Part shown: positions 8,394 to 17,148 of the stretch, piece by piece
How the letters are laid out: every line of letters begins with the position of its first letter
Position numbering within the stretch: the first letter of the stretch is position 1
Origin: an uncultured Saprospiraceae bacterium
GTDB lineage: Bacteria > Bacteroidota > Bacteroidia > Chitinophagales > Saprospiraceae
DNA length: 37,755 nt
Reading direction: 5' to 3'
Assembly: GCA_938016265.1 (NCBI GenBank)
Contig: CALLWB010000141.1
Location: 1-37,755 of the forward strand
Notes under the pieces: generated by a model
Told to the model about the DNA's origin: nothing
Databases searched by the model: none
What the model saw: the letters and a program-made list of their open reading frames with translations, nothing else
Program-made: the position numbers and the translations under genes

Positions 8394-8816
8394 ATGAATA
8401 TTTTAGCAATTGTCCTTGGAGCACTTGTGGTGATGGTTTCTGGAATGGTATGGTTTCATCCAAAAGTATTTGGTAAGGGTTGGATGACTGAATTGGGATT
8501 GACAGAGGAAGATGTAAATAAAGTCAATCCGGTAGTCATGGTTGGTGCTTTGCTGATGGCAGGGGTGGTTGCCTATGCGATGTCCAGATACGCTGGCCAC
8601 ACAGAAGAGGGAATGCATCAGTTTGTCCATGGGATGTATCATGGATTTATGCCTGCGATTTTGTACGTTGCTCCTGTTTTGGTGAGTAAAAGTTTGTTTG
8701 AGCAAAAAAGCCTTCCCTGGATATTGACGGTTGTTGCTTATTGGGTGGTGACGTTGACGCTTGTTGGCGGAGTGGTTTATTTTTTGACACCTGTTAAAGC
8801 TGCTGTTGGAGGGTAG
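8394..8816 (+). CDS. DUF1761-type small membrane protein
   Basis: The protein has 140 residues and four predicted membrane segments (about 3-22, 46-66, 83-101 and 108-130). The N-terminus, with GMVWFHPKVFGKGWM and a following ELGLTEED helix, matches the DUF1761 family of small inner-membrane proteins, whose biochemical role is not established. The start ATG follows an A-rich stretch typical of the phylum. It is a single gene with a divergent lipoprotein upstream and a convergent gene downstream. Confidence 0.75.
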   Translation: MNILAIVLGALVVMVSGMVWFHPKVFGKGWMTELGLTEEDVNKVNPVVMVGALLMAGVVAYAMSRYAGHTEEGMHQFVHGMYHGFMPAILYVAPVLVSKSLFEQKSLPWILTVVAYWVVTLTLVGGVVYFLTPVKAAVGG

Positions 8817-8985
8817 ATTTTTTTCTAAAATGAAAGTAAAAGATGTTCTCCACTGGAGGTGATAATGCTATGAATTTGTTGAGCTGTCCGAGCAGTTTTT
8901 GTAATATTCCAAATACAAAAAAACAACGAGCCGACGGATCAAAGTATCCATAATCCAACCCCTCTAGATACAACCTACCTGGTCC

Positions 8986-10410
8986 TCACAATTCCCCACA
9001 CTTCTCCAACAACCACCGACCCTCAGCAATCGGACTTGTCCCCTTTATTCGAACCTCCAACTCCCCAGGAGCCTTCTTACTAAACCCCTCCTTGATCCGA
9101 TACAACTGCCGGCAAAGCTTCGTGAAATTCTCAAACGCCAATCCACGTTGTGGTTCCTTTTTACGGTTGTTCCGAATGAAGGCACGGTAGGACGTACACA
9201 ACGCATAAAACGCCTTGCTTTCTGACAATTCGTAGTAACACTTCATCAGCATGGAGCGGTTTTGCATAGCGTGAAAAGCGTCGGTTTCTTTGATTTCAGA
9301 GAGGTAGGTCATGGCAGATTGGTAGTCTTTATTGTGCAGATGAATAATAGCAAGATTGGTCAGGTAGCTATTGGCTCGGTACTGCGGATGGATGTCTTTG
9401 GAATAGGTTTCGTTGAGCTCAAAGGCGCGGTCTATTTTTTTCAGTTTGCAAGAGAGGATAATCATGTTTTTTAGGTGGAGCTGATGGATATATTTTCCAG
9501 TAAACATCAATTTGGAGGCAAACATGATTTCGTATAGATCGAACATCTTCTGGGTATATTTTTGAACCCCCATGAGAATTTTATTGATGCAGTAATTATT
9601 GGCGATTTTAAACAAATCTTCCAGCTCTCTTTTTCCCAGAGAGTCTGTGGAGGGCCCCCAGAATAATTCCAAAAATTCCTCGAAATGTTGCTCAACTTCC
9701 GGCTCTGAAATCATCAAAAAAGCGCGACTGTATAGTTGGATCAGGGAGCTTTCCGAATACTGCTCCTTTTTGGCAAGTTGGCAGATATTCGACACCAGTA
9801 CTGGATCGTAGCCCTCCGGCTTCAATTTTTTCAGACTGTACAATCCACAGGTAAGGTGAAGCTTCTGCCCCATATAAAACAAGTCTAAATCATGAATCAC
9901 GTCTGCCAGGTATTGACCAGAATGAAATAGATTTTCCTGTACCAGGTAAGCCAGGTAATTCATTCCAAGCAGGTATTTTTCCAGAAACGCATCAGAATTC
10001 TTAAACTTCCTATTGTTGAAACGAATCATGGTTTTGTCGTAGACCGTTTTGAAGTATTTCCGCTCTCCCGACTCCAACAAACTTTCCAGGAGAAAATGCT
10101 GCCGCATCATTTGTTTCTGCTTGAGCTTTTGCTGGATCCTTAATTCGTTGATTAGCTCAATCAGATCGGACATCGTCGTGTTTAGGGTTCGGGTTACTTT
10201 TTTTTTGTTAGGGAATAGCTGGTGAAAAACATAGTCTTGAGTAAGAGAAGGAGCTATAAATCCATCTTTTTGAAATGGGAGTAGAAGGGCTAACAGCTCA
10301 ATGCATTTTGGGTTGTTGTTGAAGTATGGGGAACGGACGATTTTGTTTAATTCCTTTATGTCTTTGGAATCTAATTTAGTAAGGAGTTTGCACAATCTGG
10401 AGTTTTGCAT
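8986..10410 (-). CDS. Unknown helical protein, Saprospiria-type hypothetical
   Basis: The protein has 474 residues and no signal peptide or membrane segment. Its N-terminus (LDSKDIKELNKIVRSPYFNNN followed by LLALLLPF) resembles a group of hypothetical proteins I associate with Saprospiraceae and related Bacteroidota, recalled from general knowledge and not checked. The rest is almost entirely alpha-helical with Tyr/Leu spacing like degenerate TPR or other solenoid helices (for example AIIHLHNKDYQSAMTYLSEIKET). The C-terminal 40 residues are basic, then end in a short WLLEKCGEL helix. A scaffold role is inference. It stands alone, divergent from the tail-fibre-like gene. Confidence 0.65.
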   Translation of the reverse strand: MQNSRLCKLLTKLDSKDIKELNKIVRSPYFNNNPKCIELLALLLPFQKDGFIAPSLTQDYVFHQLFPNKKKVTRTLNTTMSDLIELINELRIQQKLKQKQMMRQHFLLESLLESGERKYFKTVYDKTMIRFNNRKFKNSDAFLEKYLLGMNYLAYLVQENLFHSGQYLADVIHDLDLFYMGQKLHLTCGLYSLKKLKPEGYDPVLVSNICQLAKKEQYSESSLIQLYSRAFLMISEPEVEQHFEEFLELFWGPSTDSLGKRELEDLFKIANNYCINKILMGVQKYTQKMFDLYEIMFASKLMFTGKYIHQLHLKNMIILSCKLKKIDRAFELNETYSKDIHPQYRANSYLTNLAIIHLHNKDYQSAMTYLSEIKETDAFHAMQNRSMLMKCYYELSESKAFYALCTSYRAFIRNNRKKEPQRGLAFENFTKLCRQLYRIKEGFSKKAPGELEVRIKGTSPIAEGRWLLEKCGEL

Positions 10411-10800
10411 TTTTTTTATTTGAATACTTTCTTTTTTTCAATTTACATAAAAATATATCTAAAAAGGTGGAAATCGTTTCAATTCTTTGGCCCTTATGAT
10501 TAGCGAATTTTCTAAGGGCAGGTTTGTTTGAATAATAGAGGATCAAATATTTCGATTTTAGAAATTATTTTAAGCTGATATTCAGTTGTTAATATGGGTA
10601 CATCAATTATTAATCCATTCCAAGATGCTAGAGATAACATTGTGAAATATTCTAACATATTGTGAAAAATTCATATCTAAATATACAGAATAATAGTCAT
10701 GAATAAGAAAAAGTTTACATCTAATTTTATAGGGTGATTAGTGCAATACTAATAAAACATAAACTAATTTTTAACGTCATTTCCTCTAAATTTTTAATCT
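10411..10800. other. Divergent intergenic region
   Basis: This 390-base AT-rich region must hold the promoters of both flanking genes. It contains two close direct copies of a motif ATTGTGAAA (about 10639-10673, each preceded by TAACAT or a close variant), which could be operator half-sites. No reading frame or terminator was seen. Confidence 0.4.
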
Positions 10801-12375
10801 ATGAAAACGTCAATTTTCTCTTTTTGGATGGCAATAGTTGCCACTTTTATTTCCTCTTCCGTCCTTGCACAAACAGTAAATGTTTCTTATTTGAATCCTT
10901 CGATTCCAGCAGCTACTTATGACTACCTGCGTATTGGCAACTCCTCGTCTTATTTTGGAGGTATTTTAATGAATGGCTCACATAATGCCTACGGTAATGG
11001 CAATGACCTAAGCATCTTTACCTACTCCAACCGGGACTTAACCATCCGTACAGGAACAGGCAACTTCATCGTTTTCCCTTCGTCAGGAGGCAAAATGGGC
11101 GTCGGCAATGTCACCCCTTCCGAAAAACTAGATGTCACCGGCAACATCAGCGCCTCCGGCAACTTGATCGCCAACGGAAGAACCGTCTTTTTCGGCGCCA
11201 ATCAAAAACTAATCGGAGACAACAACTCCGCCTTGTATTTCAATGGTGGGCATAGCACCATCACGCAGCTCATCTTGCGCGATAAAGAAGGCACCAAATA
11301 CGGTAGACTGTTTGGAAGTGGTAATGGCCAATATTTTGGATTACTCGACGGCGATTCCAATTGGGCCTTACTAATGTCAAAAGACAATTATACCTCCTTC
11401 CGAATTGACAACTCCGAAAAAATGAGGATCAAATCCAACGGGCATGTAGGGATTGGTATTGCTAATCCAAGTTCAAGATTGCAAGTACTAGGCGGGATAC
11501 GAGCAAGCACCGCTGCCAACGAATACCTCGAAATCGCTCATGGTGGATCAAACGCATTCCTAAACAATAAGGGAGACGGAGCGATCGATCTTCGCCATGA
11601 AGGTGTTACCAAATTTTCAGTCTATGACAATGGAGCCGCTAGAGTTTACGGCCTCACAGGAACTGGAACTCGCATGGTCACCACTTCAGCCAACGGTACA
11701 CTAGGAGCCGCGCCCTTACCAACCACCGTTTTTACCTTAAATGCAGACTCCAAACCCTACAACAGCAATTACGACCAGTTTTTTATCGGCACAAACAACA
11801 ATAAATTCACCAGCATTCCAGTAGCAAGCAGATCCAAACTCTACGTAAAAAATGACAACGACGAAATGCTAGCCTTCGAACGAGCAGGTGTCAACCACAT
11901 TTTCGAATTCAGAATGGGCAGCGACGGCCACCTCGTCCTTGGAAAAAGAACCTCCGGCAGCAATGGCGACCGCGAAATCGTCATGCGTTTTGACAATGAC
12001 TCCGGGAATAACTTCGACAAAAAAGCCGAATTCGAAAGCACAAAAGTCTACGCCTCAGAAATGGAGGTCAATCCCGCAGGAAAAGCCCCTGACTACGTGT
12101 TTCAAAAAGAATACGACTTAAAGCCTTTAGCGGAAGTAGATGCTTTCGTTCAAGCGAATAAGCACCTACCCAATTTCCCGAAAGGAGAGGTCTACGAAGA
12201 TCAATTCGAAATCGGAACGATGTCCTTCAAAATGATCGAAAAAATTGAAGAACTAACCCTCTATACCATCGCGCAAGACAAGCAGCTCAAAGAGCAAGCA
12301 ACCCTGATCCAAACACAAAGTAAACAAATCGAAGAATTGATAAATGCGGTCAACAAACTTAGTGACCAACACTAG
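10801..12375 (+). CDS. Exported tail-fibre-like surface protein
   Basis: The protein has 524 residues. A signal peptide ends at SSVLAQ (about residue 24). The body has short beta-rich, Gly/Asn-rich repeats such as KMGVGNVTPSEKLDVTGNIS and HVGIGIANPSSRLQVLGGI, typical of Bacteroidota tail-fibre-like proteins. The last 100 residues have the familiar ending of this family: YDLKPLAEVDAFVQANKHLP, then a long coiled coil (EKIEELTLYTIAQDKQ onwards) that would drive trimerisation. It has no T9SS sorting domain. The T9SS glycosidase gene starts only 39 bases after its stop, so the two are probably cotranscribed and may act at the same cell surface. The family is well supported; the binding target is unknown. 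Confidence 0.8.
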   Translation: MKTSIFSFWMAIVATFISSSVLAQTVNVSYLNPSIPAATYDYLRIGNSSSYFGGILMNGSHNAYGNGNDLSIFTYSNRDLTIRTGTGNFIVFPSSGGKMGVGNVTPSEKLDVTGNISASGNLIANGRTVFFGANQKLIGDNNSALYFNGGHSTITQLILRDKEGTKYGRLFGSGNGQYFGLLDGDSNWALLMSKDNYTSFRIDNSEKMRIKSNGHVGIGIANPSSRLQVLGGIRASTAANEYLEIAHGGSNAFLNNKGDGAIDLRHEGVTKFSVYDNGAARVYGLTGTGTRMVTTSANGTLGAAPLPTTVFTLNADSKPYNSNYDQFFIGTNNNKFTSIPVASRSKLYVKNDNDEMLAFERAGVNHIFEFRMGSDGHLVLGKRTSGSNGDREIVMRFDNDSGNNFDKKAEFESTKVYASEMEVNPAGKAPDYVFQKEYDLKPLAEVDAFVQANKHLPNFPKGEVYEDQFEIGTMSFKMIEKIEELTLYTIAQDKQLKEQATLIQTQSKQIEELINAVNKLSDQH

Positions 12376-12414
12376 GAGCTCCACCTTATTATTAATCAAA
12401 AAAAATCAATCGAT

Positions 12415-15400
12415 ATGTTTATTATAAATCAACTAAAAAATCCCCGATTTTGGAGGCTTAGACGATTCATGCTAAGTTTTCTGATCGTGGGTATGTGCTC
12501 CCTAACCTGTATGGCAGAGGACCCCACATTTTTTAATCCCGGAAGTCTCGATGTAGCGCTAAGTAATTGTGGCGGCGGGACGTATAGTGCAAGGTTTTAC
12601 TGGAGTAATCCAGCTACGTCTGGCTGGGCGATCCACTTGGCAGAAACCGGTGGCTTTTGGCCAATTGAGAGCCATGCTATTGCTTATGGTACGACAGAAC
12701 GATGGGTTACCCTGACAGCAGGCAGACAATACTGCTTCCGATTGCAATACAACGCGAGTGGTGCTGCGGTCTACGGATACTGTTTCTCGGACGCCGATTG
12801 CGGCCCGCCTCCTCCAACGGGGCCTACCAATTTACGACTCGAACAAGTACCTTCTACTTGCCAAAATTCCCCCTACACCGTAAAGTTTGAATGGGATGGT
12901 CAGGGAAGTGGCTGGTGGTTGGATGTAGATACAGATCCCTGTTTCGACGGCAGCAATACAAATTGTAGCCCTATCGGAAGTTGGGATAATTATAATGTCT
13001 CCAATCTTTCCAATCTGATGTCTAACAATGTGACTACATTGAATCCTGGGCAAACTTACTACTGGAGAATGTGGGACGGATCAACACATATTTACCCAAA
13101 CTCAGGACATACTTCTTGGAGTGTGGCCACTTGCAGTGTTACTCCGCCAACCAACCTAGGTGTCTCCTGGTCGGGCTGTTCGGCCAACAATTATTCTGCT
13201 ACGTTTACCTGGACGAATGGAGCTGGAGCTAACTGGCAGTTGCAGCTAGCAGAAACTGGTGGTTTTTACCCAGTTGTCCCGCACAATATCTCAGGTGGAG
13301 CAACGTCCATTACCATCAATAATTTGAATAAATGGAGGGACTACTGCTGGAGAATTCAATATGGGCAGAATGCAGGAGATGCTGCTTATGGCCCAGGATG
13401 TTTTAACGAGACCAACGCTTGCCCGCCCGCTGTAACCCCAACCAATTTATACACAGATTTTAATGGAGTGCCTTGCGCGGATGCGGGGACTGCCTTTCAA
13501 ACGACTTTCAAATGGTCAGGTGCTGCGGTGGCTGGCTGGACGATTCAATATGGCAATGGCAATTATTCTCAAAGTACAGGAATTGGCGTCGGTACGGTGC
13601 AAAAAACAATTTCCGGCTTCAATCCAGACATCAACTATCAATGGCGAATCAAGTACGGATCAAATTATACCGGAGCGAACTATTTTAGCCTGCCAACTTG
13701 CAGTACGCAAACGGATTGTTACCCGGTTTATGGTATTCACTGGTGGCAACAAGGAGCGAATGCGGATATTATGAATGGTCAGGATGGCTGGTCCGTAGAG
13801 ATCATTTACATCGAAGGTGTAAACAACGATGGAGATCTCAACGGACATCGACAAAAGTTGAAAGATATTATTGATGATGGATTTACTCCAATTGTGCGGC
13901 TTTGTTGGGGGGTGCATAGGACGGTTCCTAGAGAAGGGTTTACTTCTACTACGAAATATGCGGACCATGTAGAACGCACGATACGCGGACTCTATACGAT
14001 GGGAGGGCACTATTTTCATAAAATAAAATTCTTCCAAATGGGGAATGAACCCAACCTGGATTATGAGTATCCAGATTCTAATAATGGAACCAGTCAGGAT
14101 GGTCAAGCAGTCCCAGTACAAGTTTATGCGGATTATTTTAATGCGGCCTATAGCCGAATACATCCTAATGGGGGAAATGATCTGGATGGGGCAAATGTGC
14201 TTATTGGGCCTCCGGCAAACTGGGCGCCTACCAATCCGATCACTGGTCAAATGGGATACGCGCATCCTAGTCATTATTATGATAATTATTACAAGGAAAT
14301 TTTAGATCGTGTCACTATGTGCGATGGGTATGCCATCCATACCTACGGGAGTCACATAAATGGGAATGTATCGTATACAAATCCATCAAATGGAAATGGT
14401 ATTCAATCAATTAATTGGGGTGAGGATGGAAATTTATACCATTCCTATCCTAGTAATATTTTGCCGAATACCAGAGGGTTTAACTCTTTTAAGGTACTAA
14501 TGCATTTGATTGACCAATATGGTCCTGGTCCGGCAAATGCTCCGGTATTTATAACAGAAACCAATACAAGCGCCCATCTTGCAGTGAAAAAACCAAACAA
14601 CCAACCATTCAATTGCAATCAGGCTGAAACTTGTCCTCCAAATAGTGATTGTCTGCTTGCTCCACCAAGTATTACCTATCCAGAAGATTATAACTGGATG
14701 GATCAGTCGTATGGGAAAATTGATGCTTGGAATAATAATGGAAACAACCAGCATAAAATCCGAGCACTTTGTTGGTTTGTCTACGATTCTCAGAGCAGCG
14801 ATTGGGTGCAATTTGAATTGAAAGACAAGCAATGTCGCATGAACAAAGGCTACAACGAGTTCAAAAATATGACGGCCACCAAAAGTTATAACGCGTGCAC
14901 CAATATTACAAACACCGCCTGCCAAGCAAATCACAATGTGAATAACGTTGCTCAAAACACGCATTATCAGGCCTCCAATACAGTAACGGCCACGGGAGAA
15001 ATTCAAAACAACTCCCATGTGATTTATAATGGTGGGAATAGCGTTGTTTTTACCTCAGGATTCAATACGGGCGGCGGATCATTTCATGCCATGAATCAAG
15101 GATGCAGTGGCAATCCAACACGGATCAACCAAGCAGCCGCCACCCCAGAAAAAGAAGGGGAACATCCATTTGACAAAGTGCAACAAGATCAACCATTGAA
15201 AGCCTTTCCAAATCCATTTGACCACCGTGTTCAGCTGACTTATGAGCTGGAGGAAGCGCAGACGGTGACGCTAGGGATATACAACCTACTTGGTCAACAA
15301 GTTGTGGTATTGCTGGACGGCGCACAAGATCCAGGGACCATTGCTTTGGAATGGGATGGTACAGATCAGCGAGGTCAGCAAATGGCAGCGGGTACTTACT

Positions 15401-15459
15401 TCTGTCGGTTGGTCGTCGGCGAGCTGCAGCATACTACAAAATTAATGCTAATGCGCTAG
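12415..15459 (+). CDS. T9SS-exported multidomain glycoside hydrolase with four Fn3-like repeats
   Basis: The protein has 1014 residues. A basic-then-hydrophobic signal peptide ends near residue 34. Four Fn3-like, aromatic- and Cys-rich modules start near 40, 136, 244 and 339 (TNLxxxW and YxWRxxYG motifs; LAETGG in modules 1 and 3). From 439 a TIM-barrel glycosidase-like domain runs to about 830. GNEPN places the likely acid/base Glu at 545, and FITETNTS places the nucleophile at 715; this order and the 170-residue spacing fit GH clan A enzymes. The exact GH family is not clear. After a Thr/Asn-rich linker, 925-1014 is a type A T9SS sorting domain (FPNPF near 929, LGQQV, GTYFCRL). It would be released or anchored at the surface to degrade polysaccharide. 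Confidence 0.85.
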   Translation: MFIINQLKNPRFWRLRRFMLSFLIVGMCSLTCMAEDPTFFNPGSLDVALSNCGGGTYSARFYWSNPATSGWAIHLAETGGFWPIESHAIAYGTTERWVTLTAGRQYCFRLQYNASGAAVYGYCFSDADCGPPPPTGPTNLRLEQVPSTCQNSPYTVKFEWDGQGSGWWLDVDTDPCFDGSNTNCSPIGSWDNYNVSNLSNLMSNNVTTLNPGQTYYWRMWDGSTHIYPNSGHTSWSVATCSVTPPTNLGVSWSGCSANNYSATFTWTNGAGANWQLQLAETGGFYPVVPHNISGGATSITINNLNKWRDYCWRIQYGQNAGDAAYGPGCFNETNACPPAVTPTNLYTDFNGVPCADAGTAFQTTFKWSGAAVAGWTIQYGNGNYSQSTGIGVGTVQKTISGFNPDINYQWRIKYGSNYTGANYFSLPTCSTQTDCYPVYGIHWWQQGANADIMNGQDGWSVEIIYIEGVNNDGDLNGHRQKLKDIIDDGFTPIVRLCWGVHRTVPREGFTSTTKYADHVERTIRGLYTMGGHYFHKIKFFQMGNEPNLDYEYPDSNNGTSQDGQAVPVQVYADYFNAAYSRIHPNGGNDLDGANVLIGPPANWAPTNPITGQMGYAHPSHYYDNYYKEILDRVTMCDGYAIHTYGSHINGNVSYTNPSNGNGIQSINWGEDGNLYHSYPSNILPNTRGFNSFKVLMHLIDQYGPGPANAPVFITETNTSAHLAVKKPNNQPFNCNQAETCPPNSDCLLAPPSITYPEDYNWMDQSYGKIDAWNNNGNNQHKIRALCWFVYDSQSSDWVQFELKDKQCRMNKGYNEFKNMTATKSYNACTNITNTACQANHNVNNVAQNTHYQASNTVTATGEIQNNSHVIYNGGNSVVFTSGFNTGGGSFHAMNQGCSGNPTRINQAAATPEKEGEHPFDKVQQDQPLKAFPNPFDHRVQLTYELEEAQTVTLGIYNLLGQQVVVLLDGAQDPGTIALEWDGTDQRGQQMAAGTYFCRLVVGELQHTTKLMLMR

Positions 15460-15490
15460 AAGGGCGCAAATTTTCTCACTAACCAATTTT

Positions 15491-15516
15491 GGGCGAATGA
15501 GGATTCGCCCTTATTT
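15491..15516 (+). terminator. Terminator of the tail-fibre/glycosidase unit
   Basis: GGGCGAAT and ATTCGCCC form a perfect 8-bp GC-rich stem around GAGG, followed by TTATTT, 31 bases after the stop codon. The mobile-element copy begins immediately after the T-rich tail. Confidence 0.75.
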
Positions 15517-15517
15517 C

Positions 15518-15696
15518 ACCCAATTCATGCAATAGAAAATTCATTTTATGCTGAAACCTCTGCAAAACTGCGCACGTCCGTCAATTTTGATTCTCCCCGT
15601 AACCTTACTACGTCTGCGAGTCAAAATCACCGTAGAGTGCACATTTTTATTGAGTTTTCAACCTAAAACAAACTTCCTATTGCATGAATTGGGTTT
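15518..15696 (-). mobile_element. MITE-like element, copy 2 (complete)
   Basis: This 179-base element has inverted terminal repeats: ACCCAATTCATGCAATAG at 15518-15535 and its complement within 15677-15696. The interior matches 1-146 in reverse orientation almost base for base. There is no reading frame inside, so it is a non-autonomous inverted-repeat element. The left end differs from the other copies just outside ACCC (TTTC instead of TTTA), so the exact boundary and any target duplication are unclear. It lies between the glycosidase terminator and the next gene, ending 15 bases before that start codon, so its end may carry or displace promoter sequence. Confidence 0.8.
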
Positions 15697-15711
15697 AAAA
15701 CAACTATAATT

Positions 15712-16932
15712 ATGAAAAAATTACTTTTTTTAATCAGCATTTTATCCATCTCCATTTGGGGATGTAAAGAAGCATCCATCACACCAGAAGTCCTGGAAGA
15801 ACAGATGGAAGGTGGCGATCATGAACACCACGAGGATTTTGTTATTGAATGGCTGGATTCGGTAGAAGAGCGGAAAACAGAAAAACAGGATGCCCGTAAC
15901 TCCAATCCTCATGGCCTTGCTGTAGGTATTCATTCTCCTTATCCAGGGCTAAGTGAGACACATGCCAATTGGTCACCTCCTGCTCATCATACTCCTTGGT
16001 ATGGAGATTGGGCAACGGATGTTTGGAAGGATAATGGCAATGCTTATACTGATTATGCGTGGTCATGCGATTATGATGTGCGAATTGATGCCAAATCGAT
16101 TACTTACCCTGGAGGAAATGCTCCGCAAAGCATGAAGGCTCGGTTGATGAGTCATGGATATGCTTGTGGCTCTCAAAATTTTCAGGATGGCGGATTAGCG
16201 CAGAAATGGGAAATTATTGGTACATATGGTGGCGTGGATTATCCATTGGGTTGGGTGTTGTATGCTCATTTGGCTTATGTAGAATATACGGCAGTCAATA
16301 CGGTTATTCAGCTGAATGGTCCTAAGAAAATTGCGAAGTCTTTTTGGAATACCTATTCTTCTGCTTGTTCTGGGAGTTGTCATATTCATATGGAATTTTA
16401 CAATTACAAAAACTATTCTTGTTTTGATATTATGGAGCCTGCGGTACAGATCGATCGGGTAGGGATTGTTGGTGGACTTTCTAGTGGCGGACATTGCCCG
16501 GATATCTCGAACGGTCCGCAATTGTTGACTCCTGTAAATTGCGCCAATAGCAGTCGGTACAATTGGGCACACTCTTGTCATAAAGCCTACGACAACAATA
16601 CAGGTACGAAATGGGTAAGCAACGGAAGTTCTCCGCAGTCAAGCCTCCTTTTGGATTTAGGAAGCCAGAAAAATGTCAGTAAGATTGTTGTAAAACACGC
16701 AAGCAGCGGAGGAGAACCTACGTACTACAATATCAAGCACTTCAAGGTGGAATACGGCAATGGTTCTATCTGGGGTCCCTGGTCGTTTGTAGGATTCGGA
16801 AACAACTGGCAACAAACTGGACACACGACACTCAATACCAATTTTAATGCGCGGTACATCCATCTGTATATCATTAATGCAGGGGTGGATAATTATGCAC
16901 GGATACCTGAAGTTCAGGTTTATGGTAACTAG
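15712..16932 (+). CDS. Lipoprotein with M23-like peptidase and discoidin (F5/8C) domains
   Basis: The protein has 406 residues. A signal peptide with lipobox SIWGC gives a lipid-modified Cys18. A His/Glu-rich linker (HEHHED) follows. Residues of about 65-245 resemble an M23-type zinc metallopeptidase of the beta-lytic/LasA kind: H93 and D103 fit H-x9-D, YAHL lies at 184-187, and SCHIHMEF gives the H224/H226 pair. Such enzymes cut glycine-rich or peptidoglycan cross-bridge peptides. Residues 270-406 look like a discoidin/CBM32 sandwich (HKAYDNNTGTKWVSN, LLLDLG, YIHLYI). The M23 assignment is moderate because the motifs are spread out; the discoidin call is firmer. The start is 15 bases after the mobile-element copy. 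Confidence 0.7.
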   Translation: MKKLLFLISILSISIWGCKEASITPEVLEEQMEGGDHEHHEDFVIEWLDSVEERKTEKQDARNSNPHGLAVGIHSPYPGLSETHANWSPPAHHTPWYGDWATDVWKDNGNAYTDYAWSCDYDVRIDAKSITYPGGNAPQSMKARLMSHGYACGSQNFQDGGLAQKWEIIGTYGGVDYPLGWVLYAHLAYVEYTAVNTVIQLNGPKKIAKSFWNTYSSACSGSCHIHMEFYNYKNYSCFDIMEPAVQIDRVGIVGGLSSGGHCPDISNGPQLLTPVNCANSSRYNWAHSCHKAYDNNTGTKWVSNGSSPQSSLLLDLGSQKNVSKIVVKHASSGGEPTYYNIKHFKVEYGNGSIWGPWSFVGFGNNWQQTGHTTLNTNFNARYIHLYIINAGVDNYARIPEVQVYGN

Positions 16933-16978
16933 ACGTTTGTTGTTATAACTTTGAATATTTCCTCAGGTAATTCTGCTA

Positions 16979-17010
16979 GAGTCGGATCAATTTTTTGGTT
17001 CGGCTCTTTT
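16979..17010 (+). terminator. Terminator after the M23-like gene
   Basis: GAGTCGGATCAA and TTGGTTCGGCTC pair over 12 positions (including G-U pairs) around TTTT and are followed by TTTT, 46 bases past the stop codon. It lies in the gap between this gene and the convergent histidine kinase. Confidence 0.65.
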
Positions 17011-17148
17011 GGGTTGGGCTCCTACCCATCAGTTTGTAAGAGAAGACCATCTATTGGTTTTTCTATGAATTGTTTTAAATAAACAAAGCTTGCTTCTTTC
17101 GCTCGTAATTTGAATGATTATGCTACAGCGAAGATGTTGGTAAATTGA

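Noticed and set aside
13660-14274. 204-codon minus-strand open frame
   Set aside because: It lies inside the T9SS glycosidase gene, has no family features and an unnatural composition; it is a shadow of the real gene.
14497-15018. 173-codon minus-strand open frame
   Set aside because: Also a shadow within the same glycosidase gene; no recognisable domain and no start context.
16945-16952. TAACTTTG resembling a Bacteroidota -7 box
   Set aside because: It is just past the end of the M23-like gene, has no TTG at the right spacing and no gene downstream on that strand.
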